Shown: piece by piece, positions 32,668 to 43,832 of the stretch
How positions within the stretch are numbered: position 1 is the first letter of the stretch
How the letters are laid out: the number at the start of each line of letters is the position of its first letter
Source: Salticus scenicus
Taxonomy: Eukaryota; Arthropoda; Arachnida; Araneae; Salticidae
Length of the DNA: 64,000 nt
Direction of reading: 5' to 3'
Assembly (NCBI GenBank): GCA_963930645.1
Contig: OZ005652.1
Coordinates: 350,138,602-350,202,601 of the forward strand
The notes under the pieces: generated by a model
What the model was told of the DNA's origin: nothing
Databases searched by the model: none
Seen by the model: the letters and a program-made list of their open reading frames with translations, nothing else
Position numbers and translations under genes: made by a program

Positions 32668-33616
32668 GCAATATTACAAAATAATAAAAAATGTATCTTT
32701 AAATTTCAGCCAATTATATTCAGTGTCACCCATCATGCGTCATTTCCATTATTTGAAAGCGAACGGTTCTTTTTTAACTTTAGCCAATGAGAAAACTAAA
32801 ATATTGATAATATGTCACTTCCTGTTTCAGTTTAATCAGTCACTGTCCTTTATTTTTGGCTAATTATCAGCCTTCTTTTGTTTAAAACTTTCATAAGCTA
32901 AATCTTTAAGATGCCTGCTTGGCTACATTTAGCTTTTTTTTAATTTGCCATTTGGCGCGTTTTGTTTTCTCCGGCAACCCTGTTCGGCGTTGGTAAAAAA
33001 AAATTAGGGGATTCCCCTAAGCAGCTCTCTCTCTTCTCGTCCCCGTCGGCATGCACGGTACATCGGAATTATGAGGATGCAACAAAATCAACGATCTTTT
33101 TGTTCCGTTTTGTTTAAAATATGGGTTAGATTCAGAAGTTTGATACTTCCTTTATATCATCCTATTATGGGTTCTAACGAAAATTATTATCAAGGATAAT
33201 GATGCTATGATGGGGTTCCTTTTTGTAAGTTTGCCTTTTTTTTTTGCTTTTCGTGTTCCAGAAGGAATGCTATAAAAGATTGCTTTTGTAATGGAAAAAT
33301 AAGGAAAAATATATACATATATAATCTAAATAATGTGATTGAATTATTACATGGATATGGAATCTGTTTTATGTAAGATGATTTATTTTAATATCAATAT
33401 TTTTTTTAATTCATGTCCAGAAGTAAAATAAATTCCAAATAAATATTTCATGACCAAAATTGTATTCGTTGTATATACCTGGAGTATTATTTAATTAATT
33501 CGTTTTTCCTATACGATTCACAATATGGCCTAACATAACTTGTAAACCAAATTATTTCTCTAAATAAAAAATAGAAACAACTATATATATTTATAAGAAT
33601 TTTAATAAATACAACA
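32390..33616 (+). repeat. 3' LTR of gypsy C
   Basis: 1,227 bp, matching 23015-24244 with a constant offset of ~9,372 over most of its length. Poly-A run 32635-32662. Followed by the TCCCC target copy at 33617-33621. Confidence 0.95.
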
Positions 33617-34895
33617 TCCCCTTTATATTTGAATCCCAGTTACATATGAACAACACTATACGTGGTGCACATAATATTTGCTTTTACGTTATTTCCTATG
33701 TTTATTTTGTTTATCCCCGATCAACCATAAAAATGATAACAATTTCACGCTAAATATTATAATATGCTATGACCGGCTACGTCTGTTGCATGAGACAATT
33801 AATTTTTTGTGGTTATTAGTATTCATGGTTTGTAAGCATGATCATAGTACCGCCTTAATATAGCTCTCTTTGGCGACTTTTGAATTTTTGTCACCATTTT
33901 AGATTTTATCCCTTGTAAAAATAAGACTTAATACCTTGTAACAATATGCTATGAGCGCTATTTCTGACATATTTTAGACAACTAAACTTTTAATGGTTAT
34001 ATATATTTCCCATTAAGCATATTTTTATTTTCATTTATTTATTTAAATATTGATGAAATTTGAACTTCAATTTGGTCTAGTGTTGTACAGGCTGTATACT
34101 ACACGTTTGTGATTGTGAAAGAAAATTTATAAAATACATGCATTAGTTAATTTTAAAAAATCTAATTGTCCGATCGATAAGCTGTTTAATCTGTTGGATT
34201 CACAAAAATTGCATCTTTCATTTGGTATCTTATTTGTAACGATACGACTGATATTTCTAATTTTTTTAATTTACTTTCCTCATTTTAAATACATGTAATT
34301 TTTATTGTTCACGTTTTTTTTTTTTTTTTCCGTCGAAAAAATAATGATAATTTTTTTGGCAACAATTAAATTAAGGAATAAAATTAAATATTTTAAATAA
34401 ATGTAATTTTTATTGTTCACGTTTTTTTTTTTATTTTTTTCTGTCCAAAAAAGAATAATTTTTTTTGGCAACAATTAAATTAAGGATTAAAATTAAATGG
34501 CCAATTTTTCAGTTATTAGAAGGTTTTCATTTTAACATTTTAATTAATTAAAAGAAAACTAAAACAAAATTCGAAAATCCGGCTTCGAGGTGCATCAGGG
34601 GAGGTCATTACGAATCAACATGCAAATTTTTGTAGCTTAGCCATCAGCCGTTAGGAACACACCTAAACTTTATTGAATAGCAATAAAGTTCAAATTGACT
34701 CTAGAAAACGTTTGTATGGGAAATAGAAAAGGGCTGTTTTTAGGGTTTTCCCGGAAATTATTCGATTTTTTCTCGCCTTTTAAACCTTCCCTAGACCTCC
34801 ACGAACATTTCAAGACTAAGATAAGATAAATCCGTTCAGCCGTTCTCGAGTTTTAGTGAGACTAACGAACAGCAATTAATTTTTATATATATAGA

Positions 34896-35531
34896 TTAAT
34901 AAAACACATATTTAAAATTGACATATCTCACTATTCATGATAGAAGATCTTCATAAATTTTTTAATGCGCGCGAAGCGGTCAAACAGAAAAAAACATAGT
35001 GTCCGCGGCTCCATTAGTTTTCATTCTTTTATTGATTCATGCCCTACGAATTAGGGGTATCCAGCGTTTTTTTTTTTTTTGTTGTTGTTTTCTTTTGTTT
35101 TGTTTTAATGTTTGCGAAGCGATCAAACAGCAGCCAAGTGCAAACAGTCGCCAAAAAGTGCCAAGGGGTACTGTACAATAGGATTTCACCGAGAAGTAAT
35201 ACACATGTAGTACGTGTTACTACATGCTTCGCGTACATGAAATTCACACTTTTCAAAAATCATATCACTTTTAATTAATTCACATTTTTTCAAAAATTAA
35301 AAATACATTTCTCTTTCTCTAAACATTTCACTCAAAAAAATCCTACTTCATTCACCTTCTCTTCCAAAAATAGGCCTACTTAAACAAAATCTACACTGAT
35401 ATTATAAATGCGAAAGTTTGGGTGGATAGAGGTTTGTTACTCAATCACGTCACAACGGCTAAACGATTCAGGATGAAATTTGGTACAGAGATAGATAGTA
35501 GTCTGGAATAGAACACTGGCACTATTTATAC
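34896..35531. other. Short unassigned stretch with a Helitron-5'-like start
   Basis: From 35390 the bases TCTACACTGATATTATAAATG, preceded by A, and a downstream CACAACGGCTAAACGATTC-type segment resemble 5' regions of arthropod Helitrons. This putative element would be cut at 35532 by MITE Y. The rest (34896-35389) shows no gene. Confidence 0.35.
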
Positions 35532-35738
35532 CATAGAATAATAATAAAGGAAGAAGGAGCGTACGTGTTTTGGTTTCGGTTTGTAAAATCCAGGAATGCC
35601 GGGTATAGGGTTGTAACAGTGCTTCCATCTGATTGATTGGCTACTTGTTGGCAAGATTTTTGAATCGTCTCGTTTCTCTGTCAATCAGTCTGCGAGGCAG
35701 CACCCACAACAAACAGCGATAAATGTACTGAGGATGGG
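35532..35738 (+). mobile_element. hAT-like MITE Y, left half (split by BEL B)
   Basis: Left terminal repeat CATAGAATAATAATAAAGG (29-bp TIR reaching AAGGAGC), preceded by ATTTATAC (35524-35531). The right half with the inverse TIR is at 49688-49802, followed by ATTTATAC (49803-49810). The 8-bp duplication fits hAT. An intact copy lies at 62928-63242. Confidence 0.88.
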
Positions 35739-35869
35739 TGTTGCGAAAATCGCTACTTCCACTTCAACTTTTTGTAATCCGATCGTCTGCGCCTGCGCGC
35801 ACGAGAGGAATTGTGCGTTCGATAGCAAGAAGGAGAATGCTCTAAGTTTCTAAATGTAAATATTGTGTA
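35739..35869 (+). repeat. BEL B 5' LTR, first part
   Basis: Matches 49192-49322 (offset 13,453), starting TGTTGCGAAAATCGC. It breaks after ATTGTGTA. Confidence 0.9.
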
Positions 35870-37011
35870 ATATGTATGTATAATATAGTATGTATAATAA
35901 TAATATATATATAGTATGTATAATAATAATAATTGATTAATAAAATGTAATAATTTTAATTTGTAATTTCAATGGTAAATTTCTCCCTTGCTGCAAATAT
36001 TCATGTTATAGAATTTTTCACTTCTACAGCCCCTCAGAAGATAATAATTAACCATAAAAATAATCCTTTTCTTCCCTACAAATCAAATTTACATCCATAA
36101 AATTCCGGAAAATTAACAAAAATAGGGAGGCGTCCCCTCAAAAAGGTGGGTGTTAGAGCAAAATGGATTCAGGAAGTCATTTTACACAAGAATTTGCAAA
36201 AAATGGTGTTAGGGTGATTTTCATACAGAGCAGTGTAATTATAAATTATAATAAATCTATTTATTAAAATACATGAGTTAAGTATTTTCAGTACCATTGT
36301 AAAAATATTTTCAGATTTCTACAAAAATTTTGAGTCTTTTCTTAAATATCTATAGGAATTTCATAAGTATTAAATGGATAAATAAGCTTCTATATGGAAT
36401 CTTCTGTAATGCCGAGTCCCTGTAAACTGTAATAAAGTAAAATAGCGAAAATTTTTTTTGAGTATTATTATTTTTAATATTGATAGTTTTCATGAAATTT
36501 CTTAATGTTATATTTCAGTGCATGTGTTTGGAATTTTCATAACTCTAACAAGGAAACATTCAAGTGGTGTCGTCTTCAAAAAATATTGAAAAAAAGTTAT
36601 GTGATTCTACTCTTCATAAAACACCAGAAAGTGAAAAAATTATAGGCTGAAATGAATTTCAGCGACCACATAAAATTATCAAAATTAAGTATATTTGTCG
36701 ATTTCACAGTATTAAGTGATTGATTTTGAATACTTGGCGGAGAAGCAAAACACGGTTCTGTTCATACACGACAATCTCGTTGCGAGCGAATTTATTGCCT
36801 AGCAGCGCTAAATGTTTAATTTTGAATAAATGATGAAATAATTTTGAAAAATGTTTAATTTTGATACATTTTTGTGATCGCTATCTACATGTTATGCTAT
36901 ATAATAGGAGTACTAGCTGTTATCTGGTGACATTATTTACTATAAAATATATTTTTTGTTCAACCCATTAGCTAGTCCTCACTCTCAAAGCACTTATGGT
37001 TTTCTTTTATT

Positions 37012-37145
37012 GGTGAAAACAAGTAGTATACACATAAACAAATTTTAATAATGCTGCAAATCTCGCCAAGCAGACTTCATTGATGACAACACACAATATA
37101 CACATTAAAAAATTTTAATAAATGTTAGTTCTAAAAATGTTTTAC
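37012..37145. repeat. Dispersed repeat, inverted relative of 59750-59890
   Basis: Contains ATGCTGCAAATCTCGCCAAG and a TTTTAATAAATGTTAGTTCT stretch; both recur in reverse orientation near 59755-59855 at roughly 80-85% identity. Family unknown. Confidence 0.7.
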
Positions 37146-37220
37146 TTTGGAGGCATAAACATTTTCATATCATTTAAATTTTTTTCAAAAGGGTCTTTTG
37201 TCTGCCTTTGGAGATGATTT

Positions 37221-37857
37221 TATATCTGTCGTCCTTGGCAAAAAAAAAAATCCCAAAGTTATTTGGGAACATATTTAATTCCTTTAAAAAATCATAGTTA
37301 ATTTAACCCGATCAGGTTTCCGTATTTTTCGTAACCTTGTCAGTTTATCATGGGTCACTCAAGACCCGAGCAATGTTAGAATGTGTAATTTTTAATGAAA
37401 AAAATGTTATAAAACTTTTGGACACTCTTGAATACTTCTAATTTAAGGGTGGACAATGAATATTACGAAAGAAATGTAATCAAATACTTTATTTTTCCAC
37501 AGAAATATGTCCATTTCTATAAAATGCAAGCATTTACTAAAAATTTATAACTTTTGGCCAAATTGACATATTTAAAAAAAATTCAAATTGCATAATAAAG
37601 TTTAAGAATGGTACTTTTATGAAAAAAGTCATGGGCACAATAGATAGGTATTTCTTCTATACGTGGATTCTGATGGATGATATATAAGAAAAATGGTTTG
37701 GATCTCCAATGACCCACAATAACCTGATCGGGTTAATGTTTATTAAAAGAGCAGTCAATAATGTGAAACAATATTTTGAAAAAATATATATTGCAAAAAT
37801 ATAAATCTAGCATGTATATTTTCGTATTATGTCTTTGATCGCCAAGGACGACATATA
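37221..37857. repeat. Outer inverted repeat around the piggyBac-like MITE
   Basis: GTCGTCCTTGGC (37228-37239) and GCCAAGGACGAC (37841-37852) with flanking TATAT form a 12-bp perfect inverted pair extending imperfectly outward. It may be an older MITE into which the TTAA element inserted. Confidence 0.5.
37303..37736. mobile_element. piggyBac-like MITE
   Basis: TTAA flanks both ends (37303-37306, 37733-37736), with perfect 12-bp TIRs CCCGATCAGGTT / AACCTGATCGGG. Subterminal GGGTCACT and ATGACCC are also inverted. TTAA target and short TIRs are the piggyBac signature. No transposase frame. Confidence 0.75.
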
Positions 37858-37980
37858 TCAAATTTATGCAGATTCTTCTTCTGTTCTGGGCGAATCACAA
37901 ATTGCCATTGGTTTTCATCCATTTTCGACATATTAGAGAAAAAACGTGATTATAAGAAATAGCTGCAACTTGAAAATGTA

Positions 37981-38206
37981 CAGTCGGTAACAAATATGTC
38001 CGAACACTAGCAAAAATTCTTTTATAAAGAAAAAACTATGCTTAATACAGTTTTGCTAAATAAATCCTTGTCGAACCCTGTTCTTAGACTGACTAAGAAC
38101 AATGGACAGAAACAATTCGACAAGGATTTATTTAGCAAAACAGTATTAAGTGTATTTTTTTATATAAGAATTTTTGCTAGTGTTCGGACACTTTTGTTAC
38201 CGACTG
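37981..38206. mobile_element. Tc1/mariner-like MITE, copy 1
   Basis: Starts CAGTCGGTAACAAA and ends with its inverse, flanked by TA (37979-37980, 38207-38208). The arms are ~90-100 bp long (TCCGAACACTAGCAAAAATTC). A second copy is at 62450-62662. Confidence 0.88.
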
Positions 38207-38411
38207 TAGCAGTAAAAAGTTACGAGCAGGGATATTTCAAAGGGCATCGATTGTATCATTTTTGGCAACTTTATCACCAAAATTTTTTAATTTTAGAAAT
38301 ATATATCTATGAAAATAAGCATTAAAATATTTGACATTTTTTGACTTTAAATCAGGAACAAATTGAGGTGGGAAAGGATTGATTCTTCGATTGAACTGTG
38401 AGTATATGCTT

Positions 38412-39580
38412 CAGTGGCGTAGCGTGACATTTGAATCTGGGCATGCTCTGAAACCAACTATGGAAGGAACACTACTGATCAAGATGATATCATTTCATCA
38501 AATTTAAGCTTGGATTTTTCCAGTTTCTTGGTTGGTTGGTTGGTAGAATTCAAGTCCGATTGACTACACCTGGGTCCTAGGCCTATGGGTGGAATGCCGT
38601 GCGTTGTGGGTCTTTCTAAAGGGTCCTAGCCTTATTTACGCGTCTTTCGGAGAAAACCATGGAACCCAACACTTCCCATCTACCAATTTTGAAAGCAGAA
38701 CTGTTCGGCCGCTGGTGGGCCTCCAATTTCTTGGAATCGTATATAAAATTTTATATGCAAAATTTATCGCTTTAACTTTATATCATATATCTAAAGGACT
38801 CTTACATTAATTTATTGAAGGCCGATTTGGTCGCTTCATTGATCGCTGTATTTAAATGAATTTTCAAAGAAATTTAATCCCAATTTTTTATATCACTTTA
38901 GAAAGAAAAGAGAAAAAAAAAAAAAGAAAGAAAGAAAAAATAGTGAGAACCGGGAAGAAAAAATCCACTGAAATCGCTGAAAACTTGGCTTCAGGTGTTC
39001 GCTGCTTTCTGCTGTGTCTTCCACGACTGCACTATGTAAGATTGGGGACCCCACTGCTAGTGGCAGTGCCTTAAGCGAGCGTTTCAATGTAGGTGCTTAT
39101 CTGACCTCTGATAGTTCTTACACAAGAAGTTAATTGTTACAAATTTTAATAAAGTTAAAAATTTAATAAGTTTAATTCTTTCTATCATATTACCATTTGA
39201 TTTCAATAGAAACAATACATTAAAAATAATAAACACTGCTCTTCAAAAGGGGGTATTACATCTTTACATAAACAATTATTTTTGAAAACGCAATTATTAT
39301 GTGTATTAAAAAAAAAAAAAAAAAGAAAGAAAGAAAAAGAAACAGTATTAAAATTTTATCATATAAAAACTATTTGATCGCATGACTTAATGCGAAAGAA
39401 GGAAAAATAAATAGAATAGCGATCTTTTCTAAGAAATGCAGATGGATGAAAAAAAAAGACACATTTAAATAAAATTTAAGAAAATAAAGCAGAAAAATTA
39501 ACGGAACTTTCCAAAATAAATAAATAAATAAAATAATTCATTTAAGAAATTCAGATTTGAAAATAAGGAAAGAAAATAAA

Positions 39581-39615
<35 letters not shown>

Positions 39616-41156
39616 AGAAAGAAAGAAAGAAAGAACGAAAATAAAGAAAGAAAAAATTCTATGCACACCTGCAAGATCAAAGCTACGCATCTGCCAATTT
39701 TTTTTTAAATCTGCGATCAGTGGCCTGACCTTCATAGCGCATACAGACACACATGAAGAAGACATTTTGCTTTATTCATATTATTGAATAAACAAAATTT
39801 GTACATACTTTTATTTCTGGCGGAAGTCTTCGCTTAGAATAAGTTATTTAGATTTATAATAATAATAAATAAATAAATAAAAGCAACTTTTCTGGCACAT
39901 AAAACAACTTTTGGAAATTTATCCAAATTTTATTTTGCAATTTAATCATCATTTTCAAATCAATTCTTTTTTTTTTTTTTTTTTTTTTTTTTTTCGTTAT
40001 TGTAAAATAAAGTATAAGTTTTAATTTATCAATCAGTCGGAAAAGCCAGCTCTCCTCTATGCGAACATCTCTACCGAAGGTAACAAAATCCCTACGCTTT
40101 AAAAAATACCCCAAACTCCAGAATATGCTCTCCTAGGGTAGCATGCCTTGGGTCGTTTATACAGTGGAACTTTCCTTGTAGTTTATACGAGTGAAAATTA
40201 GAGGGACGTTGACAGGGACCGATTTACTTAGTTGGAGGCCCAGGGCACTTCTGTTCAATGGACCCCTTTTTCCCGTACTTTAATATTACAACAAACAAAA
40301 CAAACCGCATATTTTTGATTCACGTGTCTAAAAATTTTCTCCACTTTTCATTTTATTGGTAAGACTGAACTAGATCCGATGCTTGTCTATAGGATCAACG
40401 TGCATCGCACCCGCGTATCTGCACTGCGATGCGTGTCTCGGATTTAGTTAGCCTTAGTAAGACTTTGGAATGCAGTATCGGTAGTATGCAGTTGTATTTG
40501 CGTTTAGCAAAAATATTGCAATTTTTTCAATGAACTGACAGTTTCCTTGAAAGACTATACCCCTGATTTATATAACAGCGTATTAATACCTCCATCTATC
40601 GATGAAAAAACAAAAAGCAATGATCATTATAGCAAAATTTGGAAATTTTTCATTTTAACTATTTTTTAAATGTATGACTGAATTTCTTCGAGGCCCCCCT
40701 CAGTGAGAGGGCTCAGGGCACATGCCCCGAATGCCCTGCCTTAAATCAGGCACTGGACGTTGAATATTCCCTCAAATAGAAAAAAATCCCTATATCAGGG
40801 CATGCTTTACAAAAGCAGCATGACCTGAGCAATAACCGGTCAGCAGGAGAAGAGAGGGGCGGTATCTCAGGGACGATACTGGTCAGCAGATGTCTCCTAA
40901 ACAAAGCGGGAGGGAAGTAACGACAATAGTAAGAAAAAAAAAAACACTCGGATTTATCCAGGAATAATGTAATAAAAGAAATTTCCTTTCACTATAAATT
41001 TTCAAAACTGAATGACGGATAATGTATAGATGGAAGCGAGTGTTTAACAAAATTAGTTCAAATAATTTATTTTTAAATAAATTCTGCTTAAAGTTTAGAC
41101 AGTTTTTAGTGGGTATGCGGCGCATGCGCCTAGCATACCCAGAGAATACGCCACTG
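38412..41156. mobile_element. Large non-autonomous or decayed hAT element
   Basis: Ends CAGTGGCGTA (38412) and TACGCCACTG (41156), with a second matching block CTGGGCATGCT / AGCATACCCAG. It is flanked by a perfect 8-bp duplication ATATGCTT (38404-38411, 41157-41164). The interior has no transposase frame. It contains purine-rich GAAA-type simple repeats (38900-38940, 39313-39345, 39590-39650), a (GGTT)n stretch near 38528-38543 and a T run (39968-39994). A second hAT element is nested at 40213-40755. Confidence 0.82.
40213..40755. mobile_element. Nested hAT-type MITE (543 bp)
   Basis: Starts CAGGGACCGATTTACTTAG and ends CTTAAATCAGGCACTG (imperfect inverse). It is flanked by a perfect 8-bp duplication GACGTTGA (40205-40212, 40756-40763). 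Inner AGGCCCAGGGCAC and AGGGCACATGCCCC are inverted subterminal blocks. Confidence 0.85.
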
Positions 41157-41658
41157 ATATGCTTTTAAACTACTTCAAATTAATATTAAAATAGTACAGC
41201 TTCAATTATTTTTATTCATAAACTAAGGTGTGACAGATATTATATGAAATATTCAAGAATACTTTAAATAACCAAATTAGAGATGTGAGGTGAGATTATT
41301 CTCCAACAACGAGACTATTCTGATAATATTATCTGAAGCTTCAATATCGGAAAATAATCGAGAATATTCTTTTTATTTTTAAATGCATAAAAATTTTTCA
41401 TGTTTATGACTTAAATTACAATATTTATTCACTTTGACATGCATAACTAAAATAAACAAGCCATATACTATATTTTCTTTACAATTCATAATTTTAAATT
41501 GCAGAATATTCTCCGATAATTTCCTCAAAGCAATTTTTTCTAAATGTTCATTACGTATTTAAGACTACTTATCAGAAATTAATTATTAACACAGATCTAC
41601 ATCTAAAAATTTTATTTAATAATTTTGTCTGATATTTATGTTTTTTGGTGTGCTGACC

Positions 41659-41903
41659 GAAAATGAAGCCAATTTTTCTCTATCAAATACAGATTTTTGT
41701 CAATACAGGATGTCTACAGACAGAATTTTTTACACGACTCTTCCACCAACATAATTATGTAAAAACTTTTATAGTATGTTTCCATGATTAATTAAAATTA
41801 ATCATGGAAACATACATTTTCATGTCTACCAACATGAAATTCTGTCAGTAGAGCTTGTATTGACAAAAATCTGTGCATGATAAAGAAGAACTGGCTTCAT
41901 TTT
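41659..41903. mobile_element. Fold-back MITE with central 42-bp palindrome
   Basis: Outer arms AAAATGAAGCC ... GGCTTCATTTT and AGATTTTTGTCAATACA ... TGTATTGACAAAAATCT. The centre is a near-perfect hairpin at 41774-41815 with 20-bp arms (GTATGTTTCCATGATTAATT) and a 2-base spacer. No target duplication assigned. Confidence 0.75.
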
Positions 41904-43312
41904 TTGTTTCATCTCAAAAAAAAAAAAAAAAAAAAAAAAAAAACATTTGTAGCAATTAAAATTATCAAATCAAATTTTGCCAACGTTAATTCTGTAGATC
42001 TGTTTAATTTGTCATATTAAAATACTAACTTAATTTTTTTAATGCCTAAAGATTTCTATTATAACTAAACCATCATTAAAACTTGAAATAAAAACAGAAC
42101 ATTCTATTTATATATAAAGATTTTCAAAAAAAAAAAAAAAAAAAAAAAACTTGTAGATTTGCTTTCGAAATCTGATTCACATAATTTACATATAAACTAT
42201 ATGTTTATTATCTTAAGATATTTAATTCATCAATAACTTAATAGTGTGCAGTGGATGAAAATTAATTTGCTTGAAAATCTCTGAATCAAAGCCTGTAGTT
42301 TATACATAAAATTTTAAATTGTGCAAGAAAATTAGCAGATTTAAATTATACAATATTTTATAATAAATAATCAAATATATTTTATTCAAATTAAAAACTG
42401 AAGTAACAAATAGCTTTAAAATGAAACTTTATTTTGTAATTGCTTACTTGTTACACAAAATTTAGAATCAAAATTAACAGTCACCTTCATTTTCCAATGA
42501 AAGAACAATTAAACTTAATTGCAGACAACTCATCCAGTTCTTTATCATCAACATTACTATCTTTAAGCTAAATTGTTTTGTTTTTCTCTTTGGCTTTGAA
42601 AAATTTAAGCTCTTATTAATTTCAGCTCTATGTCAAATTGACACTTCAAACAGACAAATGATTTCTTTCTGAATGGTGAACAACCAACCGCATATGTTTA
42701 CTCCTTAAGTAAGTGTTTTATAAATTCATTTTCATCTCATACAGCATTCAGATAAGTGTAAAACAGTGTAAATAAAAACAAACAATCAGTAATATATTTC
42801 TTTAAATGTCACCTTTTAAAAATAGTGTCTTTAATGAAATTTTAAAAAATATATCATTCAGTGCTTTGTCACTTTATTATTTGGGTTATCACTAGATTTT
42901 ATGTTCAATAATTTTATAAATTTAAGTTGCATTGCTAATTTTATTAAACAAGATTCAAAATTTGTGTTAACATATAAAATCAAAATAAAATGTAGACTAT
43001 AGATGATATATCAATAAGTAGTCATTATTTATTTATTTAAAAAATTGTAAAAACGAATTCTTGTTGTGAAGGTTGATCTGTAAGTTGACTAGTGCTAATA
43101 TTCTTATCAATTCCACGCTTATTTTCTCGATCATTAGATGCACTTTACAAATCTTTCTTTAGTCTACATTCAACAACAAGCCACACAAAAATATTCTTGT
43201 AAATTTTGAAAGCCTTAAAATCTTGCACATCGCATACACTCCAGCTTCAATAATTAATGAATGAAAATAAAAAGAAGCCATTTTTAAACAAACGCACACA
43301 AAAACAGCACGG

Positions 43313-43426
43313 TAAACAGCAATATCCAATATGGCAGTTGAAAACAGCTCATTGCACCATGGCAACCAGGACTGGAGGGCAATCTGTCCACGTTGCCATG
43401 CTGCCATCAGCTGATTGCAACTGCTC
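43313..43426. other. GC-richer island at the right edge of the inserted block
   Basis: About 110 bp clearly richer in GC than its surroundings. It carries CCAATATGGC, CCATGGCAACC and CGTTGCCATG (inverted GGCAAC/GTTGCC half-sites, RFX X-box-like) next to the LTR sequence GTTAGCGCGCG. It could be a former promoter. Weak evidence. Confidence 0.3.
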
Positions 43427-43788
43427 TATTGTTAGCGCGCGTTAAGTATTTATGTAATTTTATCAGTATTATGTCTTTAATAATTTGTGATTGTGTATTT
43501 ACCAGATAAAATGCGTTTATTTAAAGAAAATGACTGTTCCATGAGTGAAAGTTTCCACTTATTATTGAATTAAGAACGAATATTTCATCCCTCGAACAAT
43601 ACAGATGAAGGAAGGTAAGTTTTTCTTACCTTTTATTATTGAAAAGAAACATAAATGATTCTATTTGTTTTAATACGAAATTTTTGATTAGATGAAGATT
43701 TGTAGAATCAATTTTGTTGAATACTAATTTATTTAAAATTTAGTATATAGATATCGAATATAGGTATTCTTAAATTTTGAATTCGATA
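43427..43788 (+). repeat. BEL B 5' LTR, second part
   Basis: 362 bp matching 49321-49682 without net indels; a few substitutions (for example 43528, 43749). A likely primer-binding site TGGCATCCTACTGCC begins at 43794. Confidence 0.92.
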
Positions 43789-43832
43789 TTTATTGGCATC
43801 CTACTGCCGGGATCTGTTTACCTAGGATTATA

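Larger units (their letters stand above)
23015..33616 (+). mobile_element. Complete Ty3/gypsy retrotransposon C (10.6 kb)
   Basis: LTRs at 23015-24244 and 32390-33616 (1,230 and 1,227 bp) start TGTGG and end CAACA. They appear to differ only by one deleted base, two bases of poly-A length and one substitution. The 5-bp duplication TCCCC is perfect. Gag and Pol lie in separate frames, followed by an unusually long 2.6-kb non-coding tail. This is the youngest large insertion in the window together with gypsy B. Confidence 0.97.
22746..34895 (-). mobile_element. Non-autonomous Helitron C, split by gypsy C
   Basis: The pieces 22746-23014 and 33622-34895 together make a ~1,543-bp copy that differs from Helitron B at roughly 1% of positions by eye. 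The 5' end (TC at 34895) is next to an A. The 3' end reads GCCTGATAG instead of GCCTGCTAG and passes straight into the 5' TC of Helitron B. Gypsy C interrupts it with a TCCCC target duplication (23010-23014 and 33617-33621). Confidence 0.92.
35870..43426. other. 7,557-bp block inserted in BEL B 5' LTR
   Basis: Lies between the two LTR parts with only TA shared at the edges. No terminal inverted repeats: it begins ATATGTATGTATAATATAG and ends ATTGCAACTGCTC. It carries at least five older TE insertions of its own (listed separately). The remaining parts (35870-37010, 42000-43300) are AT-rich with no supported gene. A TE-bearing piece of ordinary genomic DNA, a large element with eroded ends, or an assembly join are the alternatives. 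Confidence 0.7.

Noticed and set aside
36400..37000. Possible host exon
   Set aside because: No frame with splice signals or conserved protein pattern could be supported.
38528..38740. (GGTT)n followed by a GC-richer stretch, SINE-like
   Set aside because: No A/B boxes and no target duplication visible; it lies inside a hAT element.
43159..43407. 82-codon minus-strand frame over the GC island
   Set aside because: No homology recognised; could be chance. Kept only as context for the island.
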